Shown here: piece by piece, positions 1-9,900 of the stretch | Layout of the letters: every line of letters begins with the position of its first letter | Position numbering within the stretch: position 1 is the stretch's first letter | DNA from: Luteolibacter sp. SL250 | GTDB lineage: Bacteria > Verrucomicrobiota > Verrucomicrobiia > Verrucomicrobiales > Akkermansiaceae | Direction: 5' to 3' | DNA length: 64,000 bases | Assembly: GCF_026625605.1 (NCBI RefSeq) | Contig: NZ_CP113054.1 | Coordinates: forward strand, 4,216,001 to 4,280,000 | Notes under the pieces: model-generated | Told to the model about the DNA's origin: nothing | Database searches by the model: none | What the model saw: only the letters and a program-made list of their open reading frames with translations | Made by a program: the position numbers and the translations under genes

Positions 1-282
1 CCGTTGGTCCGGCCCCAGGTGTTCCTGGATTTCACCGATGGCCATCATCAGCGCCATGCGCGCGTTCGCCTCCGCCTCCAGGCGGGCGTGGTCCCTGCCC
101 GCCTTCCGGACAGTGATGGCGGACAGGCTCATCATCCCCATCGCGATCACCATCAGCAGCACCATGCACGTCATGGTGGCGACGAGGGAGAATCCCGGCC
201 TGCCCCTGCGGGGGGCACGGCGGGACTTTCGTGGAGCCGCGGTCAGCGGTGCTCCGGTGGTTCTTCCTTTGTAGGCTGGCAT
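1..282 (-). CDS. Prepilin-like / Verru_Chthon cassette A-type protein, N-terminal part
   Basis: Ninety-four in-frame codons run off the left edge, so only the N-terminus is visible. A basic leader rich in Arg and Pro is followed by GFSLV, then a hydrophobic helix rich in Met and Leu, and then an Ala/Glu-rich helix (HARLEAEANARMALMMAI). This is the type IV prepilin or PilX-like N-terminal plan: cleavage after Gly before Phe, and a helix that is both membrane anchor and assembly core. Verrucomicrobia carry many such proteins, including the Verru_Chthon cassette A family. The gene lies 97 bp downstream of the giant secreted protein on the same strand. The assignment to that exact family is an inference from the short N-terminus. 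Confidence 0.6.
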   Translation of the reverse strand, partial: MPAYKGRTTGAPLTAAPRKSRRAPRRGRPGFSLVATMTCMVLLMVIAMGMMSLSAITVRKAGRDHARLEAEANARMALMMAIGEIQEHLGPDQR

Positions 283-338
283 GTCGGAAATCAGAAAAAC
301 GGGAACGGAAACAGTCTTGGGAAAACCAAAGAGGACGC

Positions 339-362
339 CCGGCCCGCCCGAAGGCAGGCCGG
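339..362 (-). terminator. Possible terminator after the giant DNRLRE/LamG gene
   Basis: Arms at 339-349 and 353-362 form a GC-rich hairpin with one wobble pair and a three-base loop. On the minus strand it follows the stop codon at 380 and precedes a loosely T-rich stretch (CTCTTTGGTTTTCCC). It would separate the giant gene from the prepilin-like gene. Confidence 0.4.
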
Positions 363-379
363 ACGCCATGAGTGGAACA

Positions 380-3300
380 TCAAGGTGCGAGGACGACCTT
401 CAGGCGGTAGAATTTTTTCGTTTCACCGTCGGTTCTGGCCAGGGAGATGGCGGAGGCGGTCTGGACGGCCGCGGTTTCCTCCTCCCAGTCCACGAGGTTG
501 ATGCTGCTGAGGATCTGGTAGCTGACCTTCGCATCCGCGGCGGCGAGCGCTCCCTTCGGGAAGGAAATGGAGACGTTGTCTCCGCTGCGGGTCACACCGG
601 GGAGCAGGTTGTGCGCCTTCGGGTTGAAGCCCATCGCATACTCGGCCAGGGCAAGGATGCCGTCACCGTCGCTGTCATCATCCATCGCGATGCCGGCGCT
701 GCCTTCGAGACGCGCCCATTCTTCGAATGGCGTTTCCACGGGGACGTCGGCGCCCCTGTTGGTGGTGATGCGGAGGACCGGCACGAACTCCGGCGTCAGG
801 TCACCGGGGAAGTGGAAGCCCCAGTTCTGGGCGTTGTTCAGCTTCAGGCTGAAGCCTTCGTTGGCCGCACCCGCCCGCCAGTTGCGGACGATGGAGGTCA
901 CATCCGTCCAGGCGTAGGTGTTGCGTCCCATGCCGCGCACCGCGGTGGAGCTGGCCGCCACGTCGGTGCCGATCCTCGCGCCATTCAGGCCGAAGTTGGT
1001 GGTGGTCGTCCATGGCGTGATGACCTGGTGGATGGCCGCGGCACCGGAGGTCCATGAGTCATTGTTGCCGCCGGTGCGGATCATCAGCTCCGCCTTCACG
1101 ATCTCACGGTCGAGCGGGATGGCTCCGGTGATGTCGTTGTCGAACACCAGCGGGAAGCGGATCATCGCTTCCTGGGTGTCATTCGGCGCGGTCCGGATGT
1201 AGCCTTGGTTGGTGATGGTGGCACCGTCGGTGGTGGCGGAGTCCGGGCGGGAGTTGAACACGGCGCTGCGGTCGGCCACGAGGTCGTAGCGCTCCGTGGG
1301 CACCGTGGTGTAGGTGATGATCAGTTTCGGACGGTTGACCGGGGTGTTGTTGCCGATGGTGCAGTAGCTCCATGCATCCTCCGTGCCGCTGGCGAACAGG
1401 CCGAAGCCGTGATTCGGAAGGCCATTCTCCACCCACTCGCGGACGACCGCGGTCACATCCGCCGTAGACCATTCTCCCTGGATCGCCTGACCGAATCCGG
1501 CCGACAGCTTGTCACGGTCAACGATGCCGCGGATGCCGCTGACAGTATCCCCGGCACCGCCGTGGACCATCGAGTAGGTCGTGTCATACGTCACCGGCTC
1601 CGTGAGGCGTCCGACCGCGAACGGTCCGCCGGACTGCGCGTTGCCCGCGACGATGGTCAGCATGGAGATCTCCGCCTTCAGCACCCGCGCGCCCGCCGGG
1701 ATCTGGCCCGGGCCGCTGCCAATGATGTTGTCGAAGCGGAGCATGTCATTGATGTCCGGGATACCGCCGTCCATGCCGTAGCTCTGCTGTGGAGTGCTGG
1801 AACCCGGGTTCATGCCGCCGTTGAGCGCGGCATCCGTAGCTGTGGTGTTCTTCGGATCCCTGGAAATCCGACGCTGGAAGGTGCCGGCATAGCCGTTCAG
1901 ACCGTCCTGGAAGGTGACGGTCGTGCTTTCCACATTGGAAGCCGCGTTGCGGATGGTGCCAAAGGTGCTGATGTAGGGGCTGAGCGAGTAGCCGCCGCCC
2001 GCGGTGAGGGTCATTTCCACCGTTTCATCCGTTTCCAGGACGAGGTCATCCAGGATGTTGAGGGTGACGCGTGCGGATGCCTGCCCGGCGGGAATAGTGA
2101 CGACGCCGGACGGAGCCGTGTAGTCGCTGCCCGCCGTGGCGGTGCCGCCGAGGGTGTAGTTCACCGGGAGTGCGGCATCCGTGGAGCCGGAACGGCCGAC
2201 GGTGAAGACGAGCGTGTTGTCATCGGCGGCACCTTCCGTGCCGAAGGCCTTGGTCACGCTGACCGCCACTTCATCATTGCCCGGAACGCGGGGGTCCAGT
2301 GGCACCGCCAGGAAGCGGAAGCCGCCGGCCTGGAAGACGCCGTTGAGACCCGGCAGGTCGTGGGAGAAGACCGTGAAGGAATTCCCGTTGGCGAAGTAGG
2401 AGTAGATGTTGTCCGCACCGTTGCCCACACCACCGTCACCGGAGATGAAGAGAGCGGTGTTCGACGGATTGATCAGGCTGCCGTCACCGAAGGTGATCTC
2501 ATAGCCCTGCACGCTCTGGCGGGTGTGGACGCCGACCATGGCCGCCTCACGGTTCAGGCCCGCGACTTCCGCCGCGTTCTGGATCTGTCCGCTGAGGACG
2601 CCACCGGTTCCGTCCGGAATGAAGAGGAAGGTGAAGGCACTGTTCTCCGCGCTCTGGTTGTTGTCACGGGTGAGGACTTCCCAGTAGTCCGTTCCGCTGC
2701 GCCTCACCGTCGCCACGTCGTCCGATTCCTTTCCTGCGGACACGACGATGACGTTGCCGGTGACCGGAAGACCGGCGATGCGGTAGCTGCCTGCGGCGGT
2801 GTTGGTGACGGTCACACCGGCCGGGAGCGCGCCCGCGCCTTCCAGGACGGTTCCGTCCGCATTGATGGTGGTGCCGATCCAGCCCTTGCTGTAAGGGAAG
2901 AAGCCCATGGAGAAGGAGGAGGACTCCCGGGTGGTGACGGGCTGGAGCTCACCAGGCCCGTTGTTGTCCCAGTTGACCACCCGGTAGTTGCCGTTCTCCA
3001 CATACGGGGCGGCGTGGTTGTCCAGCGCGGAGGTATTTCCGTCCAGGACCACGTTGGTGGTGAGGAGGACACCGGAGGCCAGCGGCACGTTGGAGCCGTT
3101 GATCTGGACGTCGATCTCACCGGACAGGGTGCCCGGGTTGGTGAAGCTCAGCGGCCCGGCCGTCGCGGCGACAACCGCCCATGGGGCGGGGACGACCGGC
3201 GGGATCTCGAGCGCGAGTTCCTGGTCACCACCGTCGATGATGCCGACGGTGAGACCCTGCACGGTGGGAGGGGCCACGGTGCCGGTGAGCAGCAGGCCGA

Positions 3301-5860
3301 CATCCGTCGTGGTGCTTCCCCCCAGGGTGTCCGTGATCACCGCGGTGAAGCGGCGGTTGCCGGAAAGGACGCTGTAGGGATAGGAGAACGGAGCCGTGGT
3401 CGCGGTGTGGGACAGCGCGCCGTTGTCATAGTATTCCACCTTCGCTACGGATCCATCGGGATCCGCTGCGGCGACCTCGATGTTGACCACCTGACCGACC
3501 GGATAAATTCCGCCGTTGGCTGGCGCGGTGAAGCTCACCGTCGGCAGCGCGTTGTCGTTGAACAGCGCTCCAGAACTCCAGATCGGAGTGCTGCCGAAGG
3601 TACCGGTCACCGCCGGGGTGACGCTGCTGGTGATGGTGGTGCCGGATCCTTCCGTCATCCCCCAGCGGGCGGCGAGGCCGGTTTCGGAGGTGACTTCGGA
3701 GTTCAGCTTGAGGCGGATCTGCTCCGGGGTGCGGGCGACGTTCCAGATGCGGACCTCATCCATGAAACCGCCGAAGGCGCCTTCGCCCAGGCCGGTCGAG
3801 TTCATCGCGGTGGCGATGGACGCGTGCTGGATGCTGTCGGCGCGGGGCACCGCACCTTTCGCGTCGATCTCGCGCTCCAGGTTTCCGTTCAGATAGAGGC
3901 GGAAGAACGTGCCGTCGAAGGTCATCGCCGCGTGGTTCCACTCGCCGTAGGCAACAGGGGTCACGCCCGTGATCGGAACATTCTTTCCGGCGGCGATCGC
4001 AGGATCGGCGGAGGGAACCGCGATGGACTCGAAGTCACCCATCAGGGTGCCGTCGGATTCGCGGATGCCAAGGAACCAGTTGGTGTCGAGGGTCGAGTTC
4101 TCCGCCTGGTTGCGGCCTTTCGCGACGAGCGGGATGGCGGTCACACCGCCGGTTCCGGTGGTGGTGGTGACGCCCTTCGTCTCACGCTTGAACCAGGTTT
4201 CCACCGTGAAGGTGCCCAGCTTCAGCTCCGCGGGATCGCCCAGCGCCACGTGGTCCGAGAGACCATCGAAGTAAAGTCCGCCCATCCCGGCGGGAGGGAC
4301 GACGGAGAATGCCACCGTCTCACTGTCGGTGACGTCGTCCGCGCTGTCCGTCAGGCGTGCCGTCAGCACGTAGTTGCCCAGCTTGTCCGCCGGATAGCTG
4401 AAGGTGAAGGGAGCTTGGGTATCCGTGCCGATGACTTCACCGTCGATGAGGAACTCCACCTTCGCGACGGTGGCCGGCGCTTTCGGCGCGGCGGTGGCCT
4501 GGAAGGTGATGGGGGTTCCGATGACGTGGCGGGTGTTTGTTTCCGGGAACGTCAGGTTCACCGGCAGCGGCAGGGTCGAAACAACGTGCAGCTCCGGACG
4601 GAATGAAACACCGTCCATCGTACCGCCGTTGATGGAGACCTGGTTCACACCGGTGGTGAAGATCTGCCAGCCGTTGTTGGTCCCCGCGCCGATGTAGATG
4701 CCATGGTTCGGCTCTCCCGCCGCCCATGCCTTCACCGCTTCGGAAATATCGATGTCCACGACCTCGCAGTCGGCGATCGTCGAGATGGAACCCATCGACG
4801 GCCCGATCTGGCCGGCGGTGAGCATGGCCCCCGCGTCACCGGCGAAATCCGAATAGATGGACGCCTCGCTGAACGGAACCAGCATGCGGTGGAAGGTGAA
4901 CGGGCCGGGACTGTCGGAAGCGCTGCTCAGGAAACCGGTCACGATGCGCAGCTTCGCGGACTCGATCCTGCGGCCTGCCATGAGGTTCTCCACATTCCCG
5001 AACTTGATCATCCCGGGGTTGTCGGGATCCGGGTTGGGAGGGTCGATGCTGTCGATGAAGATCGCAGGGTAGTCTTTGCCAGGTTTGGTGAAGTAGGTTG
5101 GAACATCCTCCCCGTCGCTCTGGTTCACGTAGATGTCGAAGCTGTCCTCATAGCCGTTCAATCCCTTTTGGAAGGAGTGCGCCTGGACGTCCTCACCGAG
5201 GATGTAGGTCACCTCCAGCCTGGGGCGGTTCCCCTGGGCGCCGCCGGCGGTGCCGAAGACCCAGGCGTTGGTGCCGCGGTCGCAGCGGATGCCAATTCCG
5301 TGGTTCGGGCTGCCGTCCACCCATGACTGCACCGCGCGGGTGACGTCCCCGGAGACTTTGGAGGCGGTGGAGGCGGTGTTCGGCGGGCTGAAACTGCCGA
5401 CGATCATGTCCACATCACCGACGAGACCGTCCGCCCCGAAGTCCTTGCCCTCCCCGATGTCGGAGTCGCTGGTGAACTCATGCATCAGGCGGTAGATGGA
5501 GAACGCGTCACCGCTGTGGTCATTCCCGCCCGTTCCCTGGGTGAGGATGATCTCCGCCTTGATGATCTTCGCACCGGCGGGGATCTGGTTCTCGATGTCC
5601 TCGAAGCGCATCAGGACGCTGGAGCTGTTCGCATCGTCCGTGGCCTTGTCGCCACCATCGACGGCGAACCACGACGTTGCGAAGCCATCGTTCGGCTGGT
5701 AGCCGATGCGGCGGTCAACGGTACCGTAGTAGTCGTTTACGCCGTTCTGGAAAGCAACCGTCACCGGCACCGGGACCGGCGCCGCGGAGGCGGCGCCCAT
5801 GGCCGGAAACGCCATCGCGGCGGCCAGCGCAAGATATGTGTTTTTTGGAAATGATCTCAT
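380..5860 (-). CDS. Giant secreted multidomain protein (DNRLRE, Ig-like, LamG, Calx-beta), 1826 aa
   Basis: The start was placed at MRSFPKNTYLALAAAM because it begins a good signal peptide ending near AASA; an ATG 72 bp upstream would only add a non-signal leader. Approximate layout: two DNRLRE-like modules (30-430, with FQNGVNDYYGTVDRRIG and FQKGLNGYEDSF), an Ig-like module (440-520), a LamG/concanavalin-fold module (525-740), a second Ig-like module (765-860), a tandem domain shared with the protein at 6982 (960-1190), Calx-beta (1200-1295), two more DNRLRE-like modules (1310-1700), and a C-terminal tail with the acidic run DDDSDGDG. It is probably exported and binds carbohydrate or Ca2+. 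No catalytic domain is visible. It is divergent from the small secreted protein at 6080. Confidence 0.85.
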   Translation of the reverse strand: MRSFPKNTYLALAAAMAFPAMGAASAAPVPVPVTVAFQNGVNDYYGTVDRRIGYQPNDGFATSWFAVDGGDKATDDANSSSVLMRFEDIENQIPAGAKIIKAEIILTQGTGGNDHSGDAFSIYRLMHEFTSDSDIGEGKDFGADGLVGDVDMIVGSFSPPNTASTASKVSGDVTRAVQSWVDGSPNHGIGIRCDRGTNAWVFGTAGGAQGNRPRLEVTYILGEDVQAHSFQKGLNGYEDSFDIYVNQSDGEDVPTYFTKPGKDYPAIFIDSIDPPNPDPDNPGMIKFGNVENLMAGRRIESAKLRIVTGFLSSASDSPGPFTFHRMLVPFSEASIYSDFAGDAGAMLTAGQIGPSMGSISTIADCEVVDIDISEAVKAWAAGEPNHGIYIGAGTNNGWQIFTTGVNQVSINGGTMDGVSFRPELHVVSTLPLPVNLTFPETNTRHVIGTPITFQATAAPKAPATVAKVEFLIDGEVIGTDTQAPFTFSYPADKLGNYVLTARLTDSADDVTDSETVAFSVVPPAGMGGLYFDGLSDHVALGDPAELKLGTFTVETWFKRETKGVTTTTGTGGVTAIPLVAKGRNQAENSTLDTNWFLGIRESDGTLMGDFESIAVPSADPAIAAGKNVPITGVTPVAYGEWNHAAMTFDGTFFRLYLNGNLEREIDAKGAVPRADSIQHASIATAMNSTGLGEGAFGGFMDEVRIWNVARTPEQIRLKLNSEVTSETGLAARWGMTEGSGTTITSSVTPAVTGTFGSTPIWSSGALFNDNALPTVSFTAPANGGIYPVGQVVNIEVAAADPDGSVAKVEYYDNGALSHTATTAPFSYPYSVLSGNRRFTAVITDTLGGSTTTDVGLLLTGTVAPPTVQGLTVGIIDGGDQELALEIPPVVPAPWAVVAATAGPLSFTNPGTLSGEIDVQINGSNVPLASGVLLTTNVVLDGNTSALDNHAAPYVENGNYRVVNWDNNGPGELQPVTTRESSSFSMGFFPYSKGWIGTTINADGTVLEGAGALPAGVTVTNTAAGSYRIAGLPVTGNVIVVSAGKESDDVATVRRSGTDYWEVLTRDNNQSAENSAFTFLFIPDGTGGVLSGQIQNAAEVAGLNREAAMVGVHTRQSVQGYEITFGDGSLINPSNTALFISGDGGVGNGADNIYSYFANGNSFTVFSHDLPGLNGVFQAGGFRFLAVPLDPRVPGNDEVAVSVTKAFGTEGAADDNTLVFTVGRSGSTDAALPVNYTLGGTATAGSDYTAPSGVVTIPAGQASARVTLNILDDLVLETDETVEMTLTAGGGYSLSPYISTFGTIRNAASNVESTTVTFQDGLNGYAGTFQRRISRDPKNTTATDAALNGGMNPGSSTPQQSYGMDGGIPDINDMLRFDNIIGSGPGQIPAGARVLKAEISMLTIVAGNAQSGGPFAVGRLTEPVTYDTTYSMVHGGAGDTVSGIRGIVDRDKLSAGFGQAIQGEWSTADVTAVVREWVENGLPNHGFGLFASGTEDAWSYCTIGNNTPVNRPKLIITYTTVPTERYDLVADRSAVFNSRPDSATTDGATITNQGYIRTAPNDTQEAMIRFPLVFDNDITGAIPLDREIVKAELMIRTGGNNDSWTSGAAAIHQVITPWTTTTNFGLNGARIGTDVAASSTAVRGMGRNTYAWTDVTSIVRNWRAGAANEGFSLKLNNAQNWGFHFPGDLTPEFVPVLRITTNRGADVPVETPFEEWARLEGSAGIAMDDDSDGDGILALAEYAMGFNPKAHNLLPGVTRSGDNVSISFPKGALAAADAKVSYQILSSINLVDWEEETAAVQTASAISLARTDGETKKFYRLKVVLAP

Positions 5861-6079
5861 GATGAAGAAGGCTCTGAGGAGAAATGCGGGAGCAATCGGG
5901 TTCTGCCCGTCGGCGGCGTAAATGACGCCCATCCGCGCTCTGGCGAAATGGAATTACTGCAACGAAACCGTTGCTTCCGCCTCCGCCATCGCAGGCACAA
6001 TGGCTTCCCGGAAATGTTGCGATGCTGTCACAACGCGGGGTTTCCCGGTTGCGGCCAGGGGCGGGTATGCTGCCTCCGT

Positions 6080-6880
6080 ATGTTGAGAAATTCCTTCATC
6101 GCATTCTGGTCCTGCATGTGTGGCTTCGCCTTTTCGCAGGACGCTCCGCAGCACCGCCTGCGGGTACTCGCCGTGGGCGACCAGCCCCCGTTCAAACAGG
6201 AAGTCCGTGAAGGCGTGCGCTATGAGATCGCGCCTCCGGCGGACATGGTGCCACCACGCACGCTGCTGATCCCATTCCCGCTGAAGCAGGGTGAGGAAAA
6301 GCAGAAGCAGGACATGCAGCTCCGCCTGCGCCTCGGCCAGCCATCCGCACCGCTGGTCATGCCCGCGCCGGAAACCCGCCGCGTCGCGCTGAACTCCGAC
6401 CACAGCGGCAAGTGGCTGGACATCCCGCTCTCCACCGGTGACGCCAGCCTCGCCATCGTCTGGCGGAAAGGCGCGAAATGGACCGCCGCGAACACCATCA
6501 TCCTGCCGGACGGAGCCGCCGCGCGCGCCGAGGGCAACCTCCATTTCTCCAACGTCTCCGCCTACCCGGTGGGCCTGGAGATCGAGAAGGAGAAGATCCG
6601 CCTGAACCCAGGCATGAGCTACACCCGCAAGCTGCCATCCGACCGGATGACACCACTACAGGTATCGTACTTGCTTGCCGACGGCACCCACCGCCTGTGC
6701 CACTCCGCCGCCCTGGAGCCGTGCCGCGGCAGCTACCGCCGCCTGGTCATCTACTCCGCCGACGGCAACCGCCCGCGCAATCCCGTGAAGGTGCTCCAGC
6801 TCGAGGAACCGAGCAACGCGCCGGAACCCGCCAAGCCCGCCCAGGTCGCCGCCGCCAACATGGCACCCGCGACGCCCTGA
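6080..6880 (+). CDS. Secreted hypothetical protein, 266 aa
   Basis: The start is at MLRNSFIAFWSCMCGFAFS, which is a signal peptide; the reading frame is open for 44 more codons upstream, but those residues are Arg- and Cys-rich and unlike a leader. The mature protein has no family I recognise. It is probably beta-rich, with two cysteines near the C-terminal third (HRLCHSAALEPCRG) that could form a disulphide, and a Pro/Ala-rich tail. It lies between the divergent giant protein and the metallophosphoesterase protein, so an envelope role is likely. Confidence 0.7.
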   Translation: MLRNSFIAFWSCMCGFAFSQDAPQHRLRVLAVGDQPPFKQEVREGVRYEIAPPADMVPPRTLLIPFPLKQGEEKQKQDMQLRLRLGQPSAPLVMPAPETRRVALNSDHSGKWLDIPLSTGDASLAIVWRKGAKWTAANTIILPDGAAARAEGNLHFSNVSAYPVGLEIEKEKIRLNPGMSYTRKLPSDRMTPLQVSYLLADGTHRLCHSAALEPCRGSYRRLVIYSADGNRPRNPVKVLQLEEPSNAPEPAKPAQVAAANMAPATP

Positions 6881-6904
6881 TACGGCATCTCCCGAATCAC
6901 CTCA

Positions 6905-6948
6905 CGGCCCCTGCCCCGTTCATTTCCGGATGAACGGAGCAAGGGCCG
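6905..6948. other. Long intergenic hairpin (19-bp stem)
   Basis: Arms 6905-6923 and 6930-6948 pair at 17 of 19 positions, the two exceptions being wobble-compatible, around a six-base loop (TTCCGG). There is no T-run on either side, so it is either a weak terminator for the 266-aa gene or a 5' leader structure 33 bp before the start of the next gene. Confidence 0.55.
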
Positions 6949-6981
6949 CTTCATGAAGACCCCCAGATCCCTCCCTGCCAG

Positions 6982-9900
6982 ATGCGGCCCCTCCTTTTTT
7001 CCGCCTTCATCACCCTGCCGCTGCACGCGGCCACCGAGTTCGGCACCATCCAGGTGCGGCAGAACAACGGCGGGAACGAATCGTCATCCGTCACGCTGAC
7101 GCAGGCCCCGGGCGGATCATCGTCCAACCTGGTCACCGGAGGGAACCGCGCGGACTACAACCTGAATCTGAAAAACACGGATGATCCCGCCGCGGGCGTC
7201 CTGCTCTCCAGCGTGGCGCAGACCATCCGGGATGACAGCGCGGTGGGCGGCCCGGCGGCGGGCCAACACCACGCCACCACGGCGGTGCAGACATCCGGCA
7301 CGCGCTACTACATCCCCACCTTCCGCTCGCCGGAGGGGGATGAGGCGAACATCAACGCATCCTTCGTCTTCCTCCCCTATGACACGTGGCTCGGCGGCGT
7401 GGCGGAGAACGCGGAAAACGGCGGCCCCATCACCACGCTGACCTCTTCCCCCGGCCTGGTGCGCGGCACGCATTTCATCGACTCCACCTCGACCGAGGGC
7501 ATCTACCAGCTCCGGCTTTCCGCGCTGGTGGCGGATGCGTCCCAGAATGGCATCCTCCTGGTCTCCGGCGCGAAGAACGAGGACAACTTCGCGCTGTCCA
7601 AGGCCAACAGCGACGGCACCTTCACCATCTACTGCCATGACAACGGGGTGAACGGCGACGAGTATGAAAACGACCCCGTCGCCTTCGGCTACCTGCCGAC
7701 GTCCGCCGTCGGGACCAATGGACTGGTGGCCATGGCCCGCGTGAACGGCAACGCCACCACGGACGTCTCCGGCGGCACCTTCACCGTGACAAAGGGCGGC
7801 ACCGGCCAATGGTACATCACCATCCCCGGCCACAGCGCCACCACCGGCGTGCTCATCGTCAGCCCGGAAGGCGGCGTGGGGAACAACGCGGACAACATCG
7901 TCTCCGTGGAGTGGGACGGCGACAACGGACGCTGGATCGTCGAAAGCAGGGACCTGCCGGAGCTCCCGCTGCAGAACATGAGCGCGGGCACGGATGATGC
8001 GTTCAGCTTCGCCTTTTTCTCAACCACCGCGAATGCGGGCACACCTCCGTCCGTCACCCTCACCGCGCCGGCCAACAACACCACCGTCCAGCAGGGCACC
8101 GCCGTCACGCTGTCCGCCACCGCCACGGATGACAGCGGCGTTTCCATGGTCCGCTTCTTCGACGGTGAGAAGCTCATCTCGGAGGACCGCACCGCCCCCT
8201 ACCAGTTCGTGTGGGGCAACCCACCGCTCGGCTTCCACTCGATCAACGCACGGGCCACGGACAACCAGGGCCTGGTCACACGGTCCTCCACCGCGAACCT
8301 TTCCGTCACCCCGGCGCCGGGCACGGGCGGCCTGTTCTTCGACGGCTACAACGATCATGTGAACCTGGGCAAACCCACCGCGCACCAGCTCACGAAATTC
8401 ACCATCGAGTGCTGGTTCCGCCGGGAGCCGGGCGGCGTGTCCGTGAACAGCGGCGGGCTGCAGGCGATACCGCTGATCGCGAAGGGCCGCTCCGACGGCA
8501 CGGGCAGCGACTTTTTCCTCGGCATCGACGAGGACAGCGGAAAGCTGGCCGCGGATTTCAAGGACGCCGCCGTGGGGGAGAACCACCCGCTCATCGGCTC
8601 CACCACGCTCACCCATGGCGTGTGGTACCATGCGGCGGCCTCCTTCGACGGCAGCGCGTGGAAGCTCTACCTGAATGGCAACCTGGAGGCGGAGGGCGAC
8701 ACCGGCAACCAGGCGCCGTCCCCGGACGCCGACCGCAACACCGCCTACGGCAGCGCGATGAACGCGTCCGGCACACCCGCGGGCTATTTCCTCGGCATGA
8801 TGGATGAGGTGCGCGTCTGGAACCGCGCGCGGACGGAGGCGGAGATCCGCAGCGGCATGAACGGCGCGCCGCCGTCCACCACCGGACTGGTGACCCGCCA
8901 CTCCATGGCGGAAACCTCCGGCACCACCCTCACGGATGGCAGCGGCTCCGGTGTGGCCGGCACCCTCACCAACGGCGTCTTCCGGACGCAGGGCGCGCCT
9001 TTCAACCTCAACGTCCCGCCGGACATCACCCCCACCGCACCCACCGACCAGCAGGCCGGCGTGATCCATGATCCCGCGCTGGCAGTCACCACCTCGGACG
9101 CTGACAACAGCTCCCTGACCGTGCGCTGGTTCGGCAGGAAAACGGACGGCGGCCCGCTCTCCGACTTCTCCGTCGTCGCCCTGCCGGACACGCAGTGGTA
9201 TTCGGAAAACGAAGGCGGGAACCTGGCCGCGATCTTTTCCGCGCAGACGGACTGGATCGTCGCGCAGCGCAACGCGCTGAAAATCGCCGCCGTGCTCCAC
9301 CTGGGGGACATCACGCAGAACGGCGACAATCCGTCCACCTCCACGGAGCAATGGAACAACGCCTCCACCGCCATGTACCGGCTGGAGAACCCGCTGACCA
9401 CCATGCTGCCCCACGGCATCCCCTACTCCATGGCGGTGGGCAACCATGACCAGACGCCCATCGGGAATGCGGACGGCACCACCACCGGCTACAACCGCTT
9501 TTTCGGCGTCCACCCCACCACCGGGCTGAACCATTTCCGGAACCGGCCCTACTACGGCGGGACATCCGTCCCGGACAGCGCGGACAACAACTACATCACC
9601 TTCAGCGCGGGCGGGCTGGATTTCATCGTCATCACCTTCGAGTTCGACACCACCCAGGATGAGGATGATCTGGCATGGGCGGACGCACTCCTGAGATCCC
9701 ACCCGAACCACTGCGGCATCATCACCACGCACTGGACGGTGGGCACCGGAAATCCGGCCTCCTTCAGCCCGCAGGGCCAGGAGATCTATGAAGCGCTGAA
9801 GGGCAACCCGAACCTCATCCTCATGCACGGCGGCCACATCGCCGGGGAGGGCCGCCGCTCGGACACCTACCAGGGCCGCACCGTCCACTCCCTGTTGGCG

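Noticed and set aside
1205-4606. Long open frame of over 1100 codons opposite the giant DNRLRE gene
   Set aside because: It is antisense to a gene with a signal peptide and recognisable domains. Its translation is a shadow of the high-GC codon pattern, with no domain.
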